This document shows positions 1 through 8,681 of a stretch of DNA of 24,499 nt, in pieces (position 1 is the first letter of the stretch; each line of letters starts with the position of its first letter). Location of the stretch: contig CAZTZE010000047.1 of NCBI GenBank assembly GCA_964618215.1, positions 1 to 24,499 on the forward strand, in the 5' to 3' direction. This stretch comes from CG2-30-58-95 sp964618215 (lineage in GTDB: Bacteria; Chloroflexota; Anaerolineae; Anaerolineales; Villigracilaceae). The notes below the pieces were generated by a model. That model saw only the letters and a program-made list of their open reading frames with translations. It had not been told where the DNA came from and did not search any database. A program made the position numbers and the translations under genes.

Positions 1-2
1 TT

Positions 3-48
3 GAAGGGGACATTTTAACTTTGGTAGAAGGGGACTTTACTACTTTGG
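3..48. repeat. two imperfect direct repeats, possible insertion-sequence end
   Basis: Positions 3-24 and 27-48 align without gaps at 18 of 22 bases, both starting with GAAGGGGAC and ending with ACTTTGG, a period of 24. Short GGGGAC-containing repeats at an element boundary are typical of some insertion-sequence ends (IS21-like elements carry multiple terminal repeats). No transposase is visible because the window begins here, so the identity as an IS end is only a guess. The region 49-131 is the leader of the first permease gene; I see no c-di-AMP (ydaO) riboswitch in it. Confidence 0.4.
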
Positions 49-131
49 GCTAACACACCAAAAATTACCTCTTGTCTCCTGGGCAAATCAGGACTATGAT
101 TTGCAGGTTTTCTCGAGAAAGGTAAAACTGG

Positions 132-2072
132 ATGACAATCTCTTCTTCCAACGAACGTGATCTCGTCACGTCCTTCGAACATTTCCTCATCGGCAAGCCT
201 TTGCCCAGCGATGAAGCGCCGCACCAGACGATCGGCAAGAAGGTCGGGTTGGCGGTTTTCGCCTCGGATGCGCTCTCGTCCACCGCTTACGCCACCGAGG
301 CGATTCTCGAGGTGCTGGCTTTTGCCGTGCCACTGGCCGGGCTGGCCGTGCTGGGCTACTCGGTTTACATCTCCATTGCCATCCTCTTCCTGCTGGCTGT
401 GGTGACCATTTCCTACCAGCAGACCATCCACGCCTATCCAGGCGGCGGCGGAGCGTACATCGTCGCCCGCGATAACCTCGGTGAACTCCCCGCCCAGACT
501 GCCGGCGCGGCCCTGCTCAGCGATTACATCCTGACCGTCTCGGTCAGCATCTCCTCCGGCGTGGCGCAACTGACCTCTGGCTTTCCGGCTCTGCATCCGT
601 ACCGCATCGAAATCGCCGTCGCCATCGTCCTGTTTATGATGGTGGTCAACCTGCGCGGGGTCAAGGAATCGGGCGTCGCATTCTCCATTCCGACCTATTT
701 CTTCCTCGGCGTCACGCTGATTACCATCGGCGTTGGTTTCTTTAAATATTTCACCGGCGGACTCGATCCCGTCACCGGCGTCACTCCGGCCGCCATCGAA
801 GCGGCGCGTGGCGTGACCCTGTTCCTGATCCTGCACGCCTTTTCGAGCGGCAGCACCGCCCTGACCGGCGTGGAGGCCATTTCCAACGGCATCACCGCCT
901 TCAAAGAGCCGAAGAGCCGCAACGCGGGTATAACGCTGATCTGGATGAGCGTCATCCTTTCGGTGATGTTCTTCAGCATTACTTTCCTCGCGCATAACAT
1001 TGGCGCGCAGTTCTCGTATACCGAGACAATCATTTCGCAACTGGGGCGCACCATCTGGGGCGCGGGCACACTGTGGTATGTGCTGCTCGGCTCGACTACG
1101 CTCATTCTAATTATGGCCGCCAACACCTCCTTCGCTGACTTTCCGCGTCTGGGCGCGCTGCACGCCGGTGACGGCTTCCTGCCGCGCCAGTTGACTTATC
1201 GCGGCAGCCGCCTGGTCTTTACTTACGGCATCATCGCCCTGGCGGGTTTTGCCTCCCTGCTCATTGTCGCCTTCAAAGCCGAGACGACTGCCCTCATCCC
1301 GCTCTACGCCATCGGCGTGTTTCTATCCTTTTCCCTCTCGCAGACTGGGATGGCCGTGCGCTGGTGGAAATCCGGTCAGCTCAAGGACGGCGAGGAGATC
1401 GTACAGCAGGGCGGCGTGGTGCGTTTTGACCCGCAGTGGAAGACCAAAATAGCGATAAACGGTTTCGGCGCGGTGCTGACGGTAGTCGTCATGCTTGTCT
1501 TCGCGGTGACCAAATTTGCCGATGGCGCGTGGATTGTCATCGTGCTGATCCCGTCTCTGGTAATGATTTTCTTCCGCATTCATCACCACTACCGCGACGT
1601 GGCTGCCAATCTCTCGTTGGAGGATTACGGCGAGGCGCCGCGCGTCCAGCGCAACCACGTGCTGCTGCTCATCAGCGGCGTCCACCGCGGCACCCTGCAT
1701 GCTCTGCGTTACGCCCGTTCGTTTTCAGTGGACATAACCGCGGTTTACGTTTCCGCTGATCCGCTGGAAGAGGAAAAACTCAAGAAAAAATGGGCCACCT
1801 GGGGCGACGGCATGCGCCTGCACATCATCGAATCGCCCTACCGCCGCCTGCTTGAACCGTTGATTGCGTACATTGACCAGGTGGCAGACGCCATCAGCCC
1901 CGATGAAATGCTGACCGTTGTCGTACCGCAGTTCATTCCCCAGCACTGGATTTTCAACGGTCTGCACATGAATACCGCCGTGTTGCTGCGCAAGGCATTG
2001 CTGAAACGGCGTGATATTGTGATCATGGAAGTGCCGTATCACCTTAGCGAGCACAAACCGGATGGGATGTGA
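132..2072 (+). CDS. kimA: KimA-like APC-family potassium permease
   Basis: This 646-residue polytopic inner-membrane protein closely resembles Bacillus subtilis KimA (YdaO), a high-affinity K+/H+ symporter of the APC superfamily. It has about 12 hydrophobic segments to about residue 490, then a soluble USP-like C-terminal domain. Family signatures visible are ASDALSSTAYATE (residues 44-56), YIVARDNLGE, DYILTVSVS (131-139), LTGVEAISNGITAFKEP, and PQFIP followed by a C-terminal VPYHL. Asp46 and Tyr53 in the first motif and Asp131 and Thr135 in the second match residues that, as I recall, line the K+ site of KimA. Start: ATG 132 has GAGAAAGG about 10 nt upstream. It converges on the TrkA gene, with only 6 nt between the stops. 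Many databases would call it simply an amino acid permease; the KimA assignment rests on motif recall, not a search. Confidence 0.85.
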   Translation: MTISSSNERDLVTSFEHFLIGKPLPSDEAPHQTIGKKVGLAVFASDALSSTAYATEAILEVLAFAVPLAGLAVLGYSVYISIAILFLLAVVTISYQQTIHAYPGGGGAYIVARDNLGELPAQTAGAALLSDYILTVSVSISSGVAQLTSGFPALHPYRIEIAVAIVLFMMVVNLRGVKESGVAFSIPTYFFLGVTLITIGVGFFKYFTGGLDPVTGVTPAAIEAARGVTLFLILHAFSSGSTALTGVEAISNGITAFKEPKSRNAGITLIWMSVILSVMFFSITFLAHNIGAQFSYTETIISQLGRTIWGAGTLWYVLLGSTTLILIMAANTSFADFPRLGALHAGDGFLPRQLTYRGSRLVFTYGIIALAGFASLLIVAFKAETTALIPLYAIGVFLSFSLSQTGMAVRWWKSGQLKDGEEIVQQGGVVRFDPQWKTKIAINGFGAVLTVVVMLVFAVTKFADGAWIVIVLIPSLVMIFFRIHHHYRDVAANLSLEDYGEAPRVQRNHVLLLISGVHRGTLHALRYARSFSVDITAVYVSADPLEEEKLKKKWATWGDGMRLHIIESPYRRLLEPLIAYIDQVADAISPDEMLTVVVPQFIPQHWIFNGLHMNTAVLLRKALLKRRDIVIMEVPYHLSEHKPDGM

Positions 2073-2078
2073 GTTTTA

Positions 2079-2750
2079 TTATCTTCCCGGCGGGGCAAAT
2101 AGTTCAGACAGCCGGCGTGCGCCATCCTTGTTCGTAACCGCCAGAACCTCATCTTCGGGTTTAAAGACCGTGGTGCCGCTTGGCACGATGACTTTCCCGC
2201 CGCGAATAATGGCTGCAATGACACATTGATCGGGCAGTCCCAAATCCTTGATGGCAATGCCCAGTGCCTTTGCCCCGGCGGGGATTTTTTCTTCCACCAG
2301 CGAATAGCGCCCGCGGCGCAGTTTGAGCAAGGTCATCATATCGCCCAGCGACATCTCTTCCTGGATCAAATGCGCCAGCACGTTGGCCTGATTGAGGGCC
2401 ACGTCCACGTGAAAGTTTTCATTGAAAAGCCAGGCGTTGCGTGGATTGTTGACGCGCGCAATAATGCGCGGCACCTTGAACATCTTGCGCGCCATAAAGC
2501 ACAGGACGAGGTTGTTGGCATCCGTATCTGTCGTGGCGGCCAGCACATTGGCCTGACGGATGCCGGCCTGTTCCAGCACCTGCGGGTCAATCGGCGAGCC
2601 TTCGTAGATGACCTCGGTGGGGAGTTCGCGGTGCAGGCGAGCCAGCAGTTCGAGGCGATACTCTATCACGCGCACCCGGTATTTCTCAGCCAACAGGATT
2701 GTAGCCAGTTGCGCCCCGGTTCGTCCGCCGCCAGCAATAATTACGAACAT
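2079..2750 (-). CDS. trkA: TrkA/KtrA-type RCK potassium-transport regulator (second copy)
   Basis: This 223-residue cytosolic protein has a TrkA-N Rossmann domain followed by a TrkA-C domain. The N-terminus shows the nucleotide-binding GxGxxG motif as GGGRTG (residues 7-12), and the second strand ends in an acidic residue (VIEY), as expected for NAD(H) or nucleotide binding. The C-terminal half (VEEKIPAGAKALG to about 218) is a typical ligand-sensing TrkA-C fold. RCK proteins gate K+ channels and transporters in response to nucleotides or c-di-AMP. It is the third gene of a - strand operon; its ATG overlaps the end of the preceding trkA copy by 10 nt, so translational coupling is likely. No TrkH/KtrB pore gene is nearby, so the probable partner is one of the KimA-like permeases (inference). 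Confidence 0.88.
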   Translation of the reverse strand: MFVIIAGGGRTGAQLATILLAEKYRVRVIEYRLELLARLHRELPTEVIYEGSPIDPQVLEQAGIRQANVLAATTDTDANNLVLCFMARKMFKVPRIIARVNNPRNAWLFNENFHVDVALNQANVLAHLIQEEMSLGDMMTLLKLRRGRYSLVEEKIPAGAKALGIAIKDLGLPDQCVIAAIIRGGKVIVPSGTTVFKPEDEVLAVTNKDGARRLSELFAPPGR

Positions 2751-3412
2751 GGTTGCGCCTCCTTTCCGGTCAGGCAGGCGCGTAAAGCGGCAATGCCCTG
2801 TGCAGTTGCGCTGACATTCAGTAGATCCCCGCTCTCCAGCACGGTTTCCGGTGTGGGCAGCGATGAATGTCCGGCGCGGGTCAGCGCCACCGGCAGACAG
2901 GCGTCAAGATTGCCCAGCAGTTCGCTCATTTTGCGACCGCTCCAGTTTTCAGGAACAACCATTTCGTAAACTTCCACTTCGCCGTTGCCGGCCGAGAAGA
3001 CTGTTCGCAGGGAAGCGTCGCCGAGCAGTTCTTCGATACGCTGCACACCCCAGGCGGTGGAACTTACGATTTGAAAACCAAACGCCTCTAGCACGCTGCG
3101 CAATTTCGGATCATAGTTGCGCACCACTACGTTTGGGACTTTATATACTGTCCGCGCAATGTGGGCGACCACGGCATTGAGCGTATCCGAATTGGTCACG
3201 GCGGCCAAGCTGTCAGCCTGGTTAATGCCGGCGCGCTCCAAGACCTCTTTCGCGAGCGCCTCGCCTTCCACCGTCCGGCCGCGGAAGTCCGGATCGAGCC
3301 GCTCAAAGGCTTGGGGGACATTATCCACAATGGTTACATGTTGACCTTGCTGACACAGGCGGAAGGCTAATTCAGCGCCGATGCGTCCGCATCCAACGAC
3401 AATCACATTCAT
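2741..3412 (-). CDS. trkA: TrkA/KtrA-type RCK potassium-transport regulator (first copy)
   Basis: This 223-residue protein has the same TrkA-N plus TrkA-C layout as its downstream neighbour but is clearly divergent from it. The dinucleotide-binding loop is GCGRIG (residues 7-12) and the acidic residue ending the second strand is Asp (TIVDN). The TrkA-C part covers about residues 135-215. Start: ATG 3412 is preceded by AAGGAGAG about 5 nt upstream, a strong ribosome binding site. It lies 27 nt downstream of the KimA-like permease gene 3440-5383 and overlaps the next trkA gene by 10 nt, so the three genes form one transcription unit. Two unequal RCK subunits beside two permeases suggest hetero-oligomeric gating, which is an inference. 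Confidence 0.88.
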   Translation of the reverse strand: MNVIVVGCGRIGAELAFRLCQQGQHVTIVDNVPQAFERLDPDFRGRTVEGEALAKEVLERAGINQADSLAAVTNSDTLNAVVAHIARTVYKVPNVVVRNYDPKLRSVLEAFGFQIVSSTAWGVQRIEELLGDASLRTVFSAGNGEVEVYEMVVPENWSGRKMSELLGNLDACLPVALTRAGHSSLPTPETVLESGDLLNVSATAQGIAALRACLTGKEAQPCS

Positions 3413-3439
3413 AAGTACTCTCTCCTTGACAATCCCCGG

Positions 3440-5383
3440 TCATGGCACCTGGTATGGCACATCCGTGATGATGATTCCGGGCCGAGATAATAATTCATTG
3501 CGCAGCAGGTTGGCCGTATTGGTATGCAGTAAATTATGCCACGCTTTCGAGGGGATAAACTGCGGCACCACAATTGTAATCGTTTCATCCGGCTGGCGGT
3601 GGATCAAAATTTCCTCGACGTATTCCAACAATGGCTCGATGAACAGGCGGTAGGGTGAATCCAGAATGACCAGCCGCACGCCCTCACCCCAAGTTTCCCA
3701 TTTCTGGCGCACCTTTAGCGCCTCATCCGGGTCAATCGAAACATGGACCGCGGTGATGTCGTCTGTAAGCCGCCGGGCGTAGCGCAGGGCTTCGAGCGAG
3801 CCCTGGTGCACACTGCTCAGCGGCAGGATGACGCGGTGGCGAGTGGCGCGCGGCGCTGCGCCAGCAAAAACCTCGAGTGAAAGCCGTTTCGCCAGCGTAC
3901 GGTAGTGACGATTTATGAGAGAAAACATAAAAACAATAAGTGGGATGAGAATCAGCACCATCCAGGCGCCAACCATGAATTTTGTCGCCGCGAAAACCAG
4001 CACCACCACCGCCGTACAGATTGCGCCGAAACCGTTGATGAGCATTTTAAGTTCCCATCTGTGTTCATATTGGATCGTCGAGCCGCGTTCGACAATCTTT
4101 TCACCGGGTTTGAGTTGCCCGATTTTCCACCAGCGGCGCGCCATGCCCGCCTGCGAAAGCGTAAAGGCGAGAAAAACGCCGATGGCATACAGCGGGATGA
4201 GCCGGTTGACGCTGGCCTGGAAAATAACGATTAGCACGGAAGCAATCAGCGCCAGCGTAACAATGCCATAGGAATAAACCAGGCGGCTGCCTCGATAAGT
4301 TAACTGACGGGGCAGTAAGCCATCTTTGGCAACGATGGCGCTCAAGCGCGGAAAATCCGCATAGGCTGTATTGGCTGCCATAATCAGGATAATCATTGTA
4401 GCCCAAATGACCATGTGATACAGAAAACTACGTCCGCCCAGTATCGTACGCGCCAGTTGTGAAATCACCGTCTCGGTTTCGGAAGGCACTGCGCCAATGT
4501 GACCGGCCAGATACGAGATGCCCAGAAATAATGAGCCGAGAATGAATGCCATCCAGACGAGCGTGATACCAGCATTCCGGCTGCGCGGCTCCTTGAAGGC
4601 GGTAATCCCATTGGAAATAGCCTCCACACCGGTCAGCGCGGCCGTCCCGCTGGAAAAGGCATGCAGGATCAGGAACGGCGTTATGCCAGTCAGAGTATGG
4701 GCAATATCCATCTCGGGCGGATTATCCACAATGCCAAGCGAGCCGGTGAAATAACGAAACAAACCGACGCCGACTGTCATGTACAGCATCACAACAAAAA
4801 AATATGTCGGGAAGGCAAACGCCGCGCCGGATTCCTTGACCCCGCGCAGGTTGACCAGCATGACAAACAGCACAAAGCCGACCGAAATCGGCACGCGATA
4901 TTCAAACCATTCGGGATATGCCGAAACAATTTGCGCCACACCCGAGGACACCGAAACCGCCACCGTCAAAATGTAATCGGTCAGCAGCGCCGCCCCGGCA
5001 ACCAGCGACGGTGATTTGCCCAGGTTATCACGTGAGACGATATACGAACCCCCGCCATCAGGGTAGGCATGGATAGTCTGTTCATAGGAAACCACCACAA
5101 TTGCCAGCAGGATGACAATTGCAATTGCAATCGGGAAAATATAACCAAAAGCCATCGTTCCAACCGCAGCCAGGATAAACATAATTTCCTGCGTGGCATA
5201 TGCAGTTGACGAAAGCGCATCGGAGGCGAAAACGGCCAGGCCGATGGCTTTGCCGATCGTCTGGTGCGGAGCATCCGCGGTGGTCAGCGGGCGGCCAAAG
5301 AGCCAGTGGTGCCAGTTGCGCGGCGGTACGTAGTCGGTGGCGCGATGGATTATTGGGTGGCCGTTATCTACTTCAGGCAGCAT
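3440..5383 (-). CDS. kimA: KimA-like APC-family potassium permease (second paralogue)
   Basis: This 647-residue membrane protein is a paralogue of the permease at 132-2072, with the same length and motifs: ASDALSSTAYATQE (residues 53-66, Asp55 and Tyr62), YIVSRDNLGK, DYILTVAVSVS, LTGVEAISNGITAFKEP and PQFIPSKAWH near the end. The hydrophobic core ends near residue 495 and the rest is a USP-like cytosolic domain. Compared with the first paralogue it has a longer N-terminal tail. It is the first gene of the operon with both trkA genes. A possible -10 element lies upstream at 5431-5436. The role is predicted to be proton-coupled K+ uptake. A generic amino acid transporter is the alternative, but the co-operonic TrkA proteins favour potassium. 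Confidence 0.85.
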   Translation of the reverse strand: MLPEVDNGHPIIHRATDYVPPRNWHHWLFGRPLTTADAPHQTIGKAIGLAVFASDALSSTAYATQEIMFILAAVGTMAFGYIFPIAIAIVILLAIVVVSYEQTIHAYPDGGGSYIVSRDNLGKSPSLVAGAALLTDYILTVAVSVSSGVAQIVSAYPEWFEYRVPISVGFVLFVMLVNLRGVKESGAAFAFPTYFFVVMLYMTVGVGLFRYFTGSLGIVDNPPEMDIAHTLTGITPFLILHAFSSGTAALTGVEAISNGITAFKEPRSRNAGITLVWMAFILGSLFLGISYLAGHIGAVPSETETVISQLARTILGGRSFLYHMVIWATMIILIMAANTAYADFPRLSAIVAKDGLLPRQLTYRGSRLVYSYGIVTLALIASVLIVIFQASVNRLIPLYAIGVFLAFTLSQAGMARRWWKIGQLKPGEKIVERGSTIQYEHRWELKMLINGFGAICTAVVVLVFAATKFMVGAWMVLILIPLIVFMFSLINRHYRTLAKRLSLEVFAGAAPRATRHRVILPLSSVHQGSLEALRYARRLTDDITAVHVSIDPDEALKVRQKWETWGEGVRLVILDSPYRLFIEPLLEYVEEILIHRQPDETITIVVPQFIPSKAWHNLLHTNTANLLRNELLSRPGIIITDVPYQVP

Positions 5384-5402
5384 GGTTTTACTCGCAATAG
5401 AA

Positions 5403-5430
5403 AGCCCTCGCTGGGCGAGAGGCGAGGGCT
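5403..5430 (-). terminator. hairpin terminator of the F420 gene run
   Basis: AGCCCTCGC (5403-5411) and GCGAGGGCT (5422-5430) form a perfect 9-bp stem with a 10-nt loop. Read on the - strand, the stem is followed by TTCTATTG, a modest T-tract, as expected for a Rho-independent terminator. It lies 24 nt past the stop of the LLM oxidoreductase gene, the last gene of the F420 run, and just before the kimA-trkA operon. Confidence 0.75.
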
Positions 5431-5436
5431 ATTATA
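5431..5436 (-). promoter_or_regulatory. possible -10 box for the kimA-trkA operon
   Basis: The - strand reads TATAAT here, directly abutting the terminator hairpin of the upstream gene and 47 nt before the kimA start at 5383. Transcription would start near 5424, inside the hairpin, so the new transcript would not contain the full stem. No convincing -35 element is visible at the expected distance. Confidence 0.3.
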
Positions 5437-5454
5437 TTACGGATTCAACTTTTG

Positions 5455-6447
<993 letters not shown>

Positions 6448-6458
6448 GAGAACCTCCG

Positions 6459-7070
6459 TTAGCGAATTTTCATCTCTTCCAGCCCATCCAGCAAGGCCAG
6501 GTCTTCGGGTAGATCCAAATCCAGTTCCAAAGATGGCAGGGTGACGATTTCCAGCCGCGCCCCGGCCTGGCGGACGCTTTGACAGTGCCGTTGGTAAGAC
6601 CCGGGGCCGAAGGCGTATTCGATCAGGCCGGCCGGATTAATGTACAACCCGTTCGTCCCCTCCTCGCGCCGGTCGGGAGCGATGACGACCACCGGCGGTT
6701 CATTGCCCCGCTCGAGCATGGCGTAAATATCAGAAGGCGCGATCAGGGGCAGATCCACGGGCAAGATGAGCACGCCATGAGCGCTGTGGGCTTGCGCCAC
6801 GATGGTCGCCCGTTTCAGCGCCATGTTCAGGTGCGGAGCGCCGTTTTCCAACACGGTGCGGGTGCCCCGCTCCCGGGCGATTGCCAGCGTTGCCGGGTCA
6901 CGGCTGACGACCAGAGTATGTTCGATCTCCGCTATTTCTCCTAGCGTTTGGAGGATATGTTCCAGCAAACGACGGTTGAGCTGGGCGCGTTCGTCGTCGC
7001 TCAACGCGCCTGCCAGCCGGGATTTGCCGCGCCGCAGTGGTTTAACAGGGACAATTGCCCAAATGGTCAT
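6459..7070 (-). CDS. cofC: CofC/FbiD, phospholactate or phosphoenolpyruvate guanylyltransferase
   Basis: This 203-residue nucleotidyltransferase activates the three-carbon precursor of the F420 side chain with GTP (2-phospho-L-lactate in archaea, phosphoenolpyruvate in many bacteria). Family motifs visible are the N-terminal WAIVPVKPLRRGKSRL (nucleotide and phosphate binding), LILPVDLPL with the metal-binding Asp, DRREEGTNGLYI and FGPGSYQRHC. I choose the start at 7070, not the in-frame ATG at 7115, because MTIWAIVPVK is the normal N-terminus and the ATG overlaps the cofD stop as ATGA, a translational coupling arrangement. Presence of the FbiB-like reductase in the operon argues that the donor is phosphoenolpyruvate (inference). 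Confidence 0.9.
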   Translation of the reverse strand: MTIWAIVPVKPLRRGKSRLAGALSDDERAQLNRRLLEHILQTLGEIAEIEHTLVVSRDPATLAIARERGTRTVLENGAPHLNMALKRATIVAQAHSAHGVLILPVDLPLIAPSDIYAMLERGNEPPVVVIAPDRREEGTNGLYINPAGLIEYAFGPGSYQRHCQSVRQAGARLEIVTLPSLELDLDLPEDLALLDGLEEMKIR

Positions 7071-8002
7071 TTCAATCTCTGGATGAAGTTTAGCACATCT
7101 GTGGCCAAACGGCATTGGTCAGAGGCTGTTTTCATCAGCGTATTTGTGACATGCGTTTGCATGTCTAAATTTTGCACGTCAGGAACGAGAGCGACATCTA
7201 TCTCATCCAGGACGAATCCGGTGAGCAGATTTTTGTAATGTGCAGCGACGGCCAGCGCTGATGGCGGGATGCCCAGTTCGGCGAACATCTTCGCAGCCGG
7301 CCCCTTGACCGTTTGGCCGCCGATGATAGGGGAGATGGCGGCTATGGCTGATGGCCGATGGCTGATGGCGGATGGCTTGAGGACGGCAAGGATGGGATCA
7401 ATGCTCACCCAGGGATTGGAGGGGCAAATGACGATTGCGTCTGCGGCTGAAATCGCCTCTATCACGCCCGGGGCCGGTTTGGCGTCTTCGATGCCCGCGA
7501 AGCGGAATCCTGTGACTTTCGGCTCGCACTTACGCTGGACAAAATATTCCTGGAAGGGCAATTCGCCGTATTCGAGCGTGTCCACGAAGGTGCGGACGGG
7601 GTCATCGCTCATCGGCAAGATGACCGGTCTCACGCCCCAGGCGCGGCAGAATTCGCGCGTGATCCGGCTGAGACTCTGGCCCTCACGCAGGCGGTGGCTG
7701 CGTTCGATGTGGGTGGCAAGGTCTTTATCGCCCAGCCGGAACCAGTTTTCGCCGCCAAGTTTTTCGATATTTTCCAGCGCATGATAGGTTTCTTCTGCAC
7801 GCCCCCAGCCGGTCGCTGGGTTTGCCAATCCGGCCAGGGTGTAGCAGACCGTATCCAAATCCGGGCAGATGTACAGGCCGAGATGCTCGAAGTCGTCGCC
7901 GGTGTTGACGATGACGGTCAGATTTTCAGGGGATAAAACTTGGGCGAGGCCGTTGGCCAGTTTTGCGCCGCCGACGCCGCCGGCGAGGGCGACCAGTTTC
8001 AT
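7067..8002 (-). CDS. cofD: CofD/FbiA, 2-phospho-L-lactate transferase
   Basis: This 311-residue enzyme transfers the activated phospholactyl or phosphoenolpyruvyl group to FO, giving F420-0 or dehydro-F420-0. Family motifs: LAGGVGGAKLANGL (residues 6-19), VNTGDDFEHLGLYICPDLDTV (32-52), FRLGDKDLATHI, PMSDDPVRT, CPSNPWVSIDPIL (193-205) and SPIIGGQTVKGPAAKM (224-239). The start at 8002 gives the canonical MKLVALAGG; an in-frame ATG at 8041 would add 13 residues encoded by a repeat array. Residues about 209-222 are encoded by a heptamer repeat and read PSAISHR/PSAIAAI, where relatives have an ordinary helix of about the same length. Its stop overlaps the cofC start. Confidence 0.92.
   Translation of the reverse strand: MKLVALAGGVGGAKLANGLAQVLSPENLTVIVNTGDDFEHLGLYICPDLDTVCYTLAGLANPATGWGRAEETYHALENIEKLGGENWFRLGDKDLATHIERSHRLREGQSLSRITREFCRAWGVRPVILPMSDDPVRTFVDTLEYGELPFQEYFVQRKCEPKVTGFRFAGIEDAKPAPGVIEAISAADAIVICPSNPWVSIDPILAVLKPSAISHRPSAIAAISPIIGGQTVKGPAAKMFAELGIPPSALAVAAHYKNLLTGFVLDEIDVALVPDVQNLDMQTHVTNTLMKTASDQCRLATDVLNFIQRLK
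7335..7378. repeat. heptamer repeat array inside cofD
   Basis: Five consecutive heptamers of the form ATGGCNN run from 7344 to 7378 (ATGGCTG, ATGGCCG, ATGGCTG, ATGGCGG, ATGGCTT), with a sixth copy at 7335-7341 separated by two bases. Three units equal seven codons, so on the - strand the array encodes a heptapeptide repeat (PSAISHR, PSAIAAI) without breaking the frame. Confidence 0.85.
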
Positions 8003-8057
8003 GGTGAGCAGGGAGCAGTAAACAAGTAGACAAGTAGACAAGTGAACAAGGGATCAG
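8003..8057. repeat. octamer repeat array between fbiB-like gene and cofD
   Basis: Units GTAAACAA (8018-8025), GTAGACAA (8026-8033), GTAGACAA (8034-8041) and GTGAACAA (8042-8049) follow each other directly, preceded by GAGCA-type units. The array fills the whole 55-nt gap between the nitroreductase stop and the cofD start, and leaves cofD with no obvious Shine-Dalgarno sequence. Confidence 0.8.
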
Positions 8058-8681
8058 TTAGCGGAAGAGCGTGATTTCTGATAGTGGTTTACGTGCGGGG
8101 ATCGGCGGTTCTTCCGCTGAATAGCCGAGGAACACCATGCCCTGCGGCTCCCAATCAGAGGGCAGGTCGAGGGCAGCGCGCGTCTCTTGCGGGGCAAAGA
8201 GCGGCCAGCAGATCCACGTCGCGCCGAGGCCCTCAGCGTGGGCGGCGAGCAGTAGTTGCAACCCGGCGATGGCGACGGATTGCACGCCCATGATCGCCTC
8301 GGCCTGCTGGCGGAGGATATCCGGCTGCGGTCTGACCTGGGTCACGTCGCGGCACAGGACGATGATCAGCGGCGCTTCGCGCGTGCGGCGGATGGTGCGG
8401 GCGATGCGGTCGGCAATGTCATCTTCGGGCGCGCCGTCGGCAGTCATGTCGGCGCGGAAGCGGGCGCGGATGGCCTCAGCCAGGCGCGTTTTTGCGGATA
8501 AATCCGTCACTACCGCAAACCGCCAGGGCTGCTTGTTGTGCGCGGAGGGGGTGTAGGTGGCGGTCTCGAGGATGCGCTCGATAACGGCGGCCGGCACCGG
8601 GTCCGGTTTGAAGCGGCGGATGGAGCGGCGCGTGCGCAGGAAATCGTGAAGATCAGCCGTCAATTGTCTGCCGACCATCAT
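8058..8681 (-). CDS. fbiB: nitroreductase-fold protein like FbiB C-terminal domain, probable dehydro-F420-0 reductase
   Basis: This 207-residue FMN-dependent nitroreductase-family protein begins with LRTRRSIRRFKPDPVP, the FMN-binding Arg-rich motif. It contains TPSAHNKQPWRF, GLGATWICWPLF and DLPSDWEPQGMVFLGY; the last closely follows the C-terminal domain of mycobacterial FbiB. That domain reduces dehydro-F420-0 to F420-0 in bacteria that use phosphoenolpyruvate. In mycobacteria it is fused to the CofE ligase; here the two halves are separate genes with a PPOX gene between them. The start ATG 8681 overlaps the PPOX stop (ATGATG, with a second possible start at 8678). The symbol denotes homology to one domain only. 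A general nitroreductase is the alternative, made unlikely by context. Confidence 0.82.
   Translation of the reverse strand: MMVGRQLTADLHDFLRTRRSIRRFKPDPVPAAVIERILETATYTPSAHNKQPWRFAVVTDLSAKTRLAEAIRARFRADMTADGAPEDDIADRIARTIRRTREAPLIIVLCRDVTQVRPQPDILRQQAEAIMGVQSVAIAGLQLLLAAHAEGLGATWICWPLFAPQETRAALDLPSDWEPQGMVFLGYSAEEPPIPARKPLSEITLFR

Noticed and set aside
1..131. A c-di-AMP (ydaO-type) riboswitch before kimA
   Set aside because: The conserved core of that riboswitch class is not visible, and the leader is short and partly made of direct repeats.
15..1040. A long open frame of 341 codons on the - strand opposite the first permease gene
   Set aside because: It is a shadow of the GC-rich permease gene; its translation is compositionally odd, rich in Arg, Gly, Asp and His without any domain, while the + strand frame has clear KimA motifs.
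2226..2969. A 247-codon + strand frame across the two trkA genes
   Set aside because: It spans two clearly coding - strand genes and their overlap, so it is a shadow.
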